Origin: Planctomycetota bacterium
GTDB lineage: Bacteria; Planctomycetota; PLA2; JAEUHO01
Reading direction: 5' to 3'
Assembly: GCA_029213105.1 (NCBI GenBank)
Contig: JARGNS010000097.1
Location: 1-7,242, forward strand
DNA: 7,242 nt
Shown: positions 6,384-7,242 of the stretch, piece after piece
Layout: every line of letters begins with the position of its first letter
How positions within the stretch are numbered: position 1 is the stretch's first letter
Translations under genes and position numbers: made by a program
The notes under the pieces: model-generated
The model's input: only the letters and a program-made list of their open reading frames with translations
Databases searched by the model: none
Told to the model about the DNA's origin: nothing

Positions 6384-6406
6384 GCGGCCGGCGCCCGAGC
6401 GGCCGG
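6382..6406 (+). repeat. Short direct repeat GAGCGGCCGG
   Basis: The decamer GAGCGGCCGG occurs at 6382-6391 and 6397-6406, the first copy overlapping the stop codon of lipoprotein C. CCGGC/GCCGG within it can pair as a 5-bp stem. No T-run follows, so a terminator role is doubtful. It may be chance in GC-rich DNA. Confidence 0.35.
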
Positions 6407-6422
6407 TGGATCGTGGGCGGGC

Positions 6423-6431
6423 TGCTAGACT
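6423..6431 (+). promoter_or_regulatory. Candidate extended -10 box for leaderless transcription of the last gene
   Basis: TGCTAGACT fits the extended -10 form TGnTAnnnT; the hexamer TAGACT begins 12 bases before ATG 6438, placing the transcription start at or next to the ATG. No Shine-Dalgarno is present. An extended -10 can compensate for the absent -35. Confidence 0.5.
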
Positions 6432-6437
6432 GCGCGG

Positions 6438-7242
6438 ATGAAGCGTGCGTGGACGATCGGCCTCATGGCGTGCCTGCTGTGCGCGGCCGCTGCGCAGGCG
6501 GAGGACGCCCCGGTCGTGCCCCACGGTGACTTCCTCGAGGCGCTCGATGCCTTGGATGCCGGAGTGGGGCACTTCGTACCGGGGCCCCTCGATCCGGGCC
6601 TCTACGACAAGCACGAAGAGACCTGGAAGCGCTACGCCAAGCCGCGCGCCAAGCGCATGCGGGGCCGCATCAAGATCCTGCGCAAGCCCAAGCTCTGGGG
6701 TGTCAGCGAGGACGCCCCGGGTCCCGCGGTGGCGCTGGCCGAGGGTTCGTGGAGCGCGCTCGCCAAGGGCATGACCGCGCTCTTCGCCGAGCTCGGCACG
6801 ATGCGCTCGCGCTACGCCGAGCAGCGCGTCGACAACCGCAAGGCGCGCAAGGCCTGGCTGCGGCGCTTCCCCGGGCCCGAGCCCATCGGCCGGGTCGAGG
6901 GCGAAGACGCGCTCGACGACATCGAGCGCACGATTCTCGACTACCGACTCGCGGGGGAGGTCGTGCCCTACCGCCTGCTCAGCGCGCGCAATCGGCTCGC
7001 CGACCTCGTGGCACGGCAGCAGGCCATCGCGCGCGCGAAGAAGCGGGCCGAGTACGAGCAGCGCAAGCACGCCGCGTGGGCGGCCATCGACGACCGCGTG
7101 GCCGTCACGCGGGGTGCCCTGCGCGCCGATGTCGACCAGCTCGCCGCGCAGCAGCGCGCGATCCAGACGCTCGTGGCAGCGGCCCAGGCCATCGAGGAGG
7201 TGCGCCTCAAGGCCGTGGTCGCGCAGACCCCCACGGAGGGGA
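6438..7242 (+). CDS. Exported, charged, probably coiled-coil protein, truncated by right edge
   Basis: The frame stays open for 268 codons from ATG 6438 to the window end. The N-terminus has Lys2-Arg3, a hydrophobic core and an AQA signal peptidase I site with cleavage expected after residue 21; the two core cysteines do not form a lipobox. The mature part is rich in Arg, Lys, Glu and Ala. After a Pro-containing segment (about 45-60) and a basic stretch with R-G-R-I-K-I-L-R-K (about residue 75), it is mostly predicted helix. From about residue 185 onward it shows long charged heptad-like runs (ARQQAIARAKKRAEYEQRK and beyond) that suggest a coiled coil. I recognise no family. The missing C-terminus may carry the functional domain; coiled-coil-first periplasmic proteins can end in peptidase or hydrolase domains, but nothing here shows that. 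It lies 54 bases after lipoprotein C with no Shine-Dalgarno. Confidence 0.8.
   Translation, partial: MKRAWTIGLMACLLCAAAAQAEDAPVVPHGDFLEALDALDAGVGHFVPGPLDPGLYDKHEETWKRYAKPRAKRMRGRIKILRKPKLWGVSEDAPGPAVALAEGSWSALAKGMTALFAELGTMRSRYAEQRVDNRKARKAWLRRFPGPEPIGRVEGEDALDDIERTILDYRLAGEVVPYRLLSARNRLADLVARQQAIARAKKRAEYEQRKHAAWAAIDDRVAVTRGALRADVDQLAAQQRAIQTLVAAAQAIEEVRLKAVVAQTPTEG

Noticed and set aside
6382..6406. GC-rich repeat after lipoprotein C as an intrinsic terminator
   Set aside because: No T-run follows and the stem is only 5 bp; it is listed as a short repeat only.
3198..7070. A 1290-codon open frame on the minus strand across the lipoproteins and the last gene
   Set aside because: Its repeated composition mirrors the NHL repeats read antisense. 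Lipoproteins B and C and the last gene happen to lie in the same plus-strand frame, and G/C-ending codons remove stops from one antisense frame, so the frame stays open by composition. The plus-strand genes have lipoboxes, ribosome sites and family motifs; the antisense frame has none.

Overview
The window is GC-rich (about 70% G+C by eye) and comes from a bacterium with an outer-membrane style lipoprotein and periplasmic export system. Evidence is three lipobox signal peptides followed by Gly/Ser linkers, plus two genes with ordinary Sec signal peptides. Codons end mostly in G or C. Lineage cannot be fixed from the sequence; a GC-rich Gram-negative such as a myxobacterial or 'deltaproteobacterial' relative, an acidobacterium or a planctomycete would fit. 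No rRNA, tRNA, mobile element, CRISPR array or phage gene is visible.

Layout. Positions 1-57 hold the first 19 codons of a leftward gene starting with a signal peptide. A 359-base divergent spacer (58-416) follows. All remaining genes run rightward. At 417-2399 is a 660-residue protein whose C-terminal third is a LOG/PpnN-type nucleotide-processing domain, preceded by a long N-terminal region I do not recognise. At 2477-3712, 3870-5126 and 5163-6383 are three tandem paralogous lipoproteins (called A, B, C here). Each is built from six NHL-like repeats and is predicted to fold as a beta-propeller on the outside of a membrane. At 6438 a fifth gene begins that runs off the right edge: a signal peptide followed by a charged, largely helical, probably coiled-coil protein.

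How the parts may relate. The LOG-domain gene and lipoproteins A and B each have a good Shine-Dalgarno sequence. Lipoprotein C and the last gene have none; instead both carry CTAGAC with the TAGAC(T/C) hexamer starting exactly 12 bases before the ATG, the spacing expected of a -10 box driving a leaderless mRNA. The lipoprotein triad is therefore probably not a single simple operon. The three lipoproteins share an unusual 58-residue repeat period, the same irregular spacings, and an insertion before the last repeat that contains a calcium-loop-like Asp motif (intact in A and B, eroded in C). The triad looks like repeated gene duplication of a surface or periplasmic binding/scaffold protein. Nothing ties it biochemically to the cytoplasmic LOG enzyme apart from adjacency. 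I see no proven novel system; the lipoprotein triad with its calcium-like loop, and the LOG protein with a large unknown N-terminus, are the best candidates for something undescribed.
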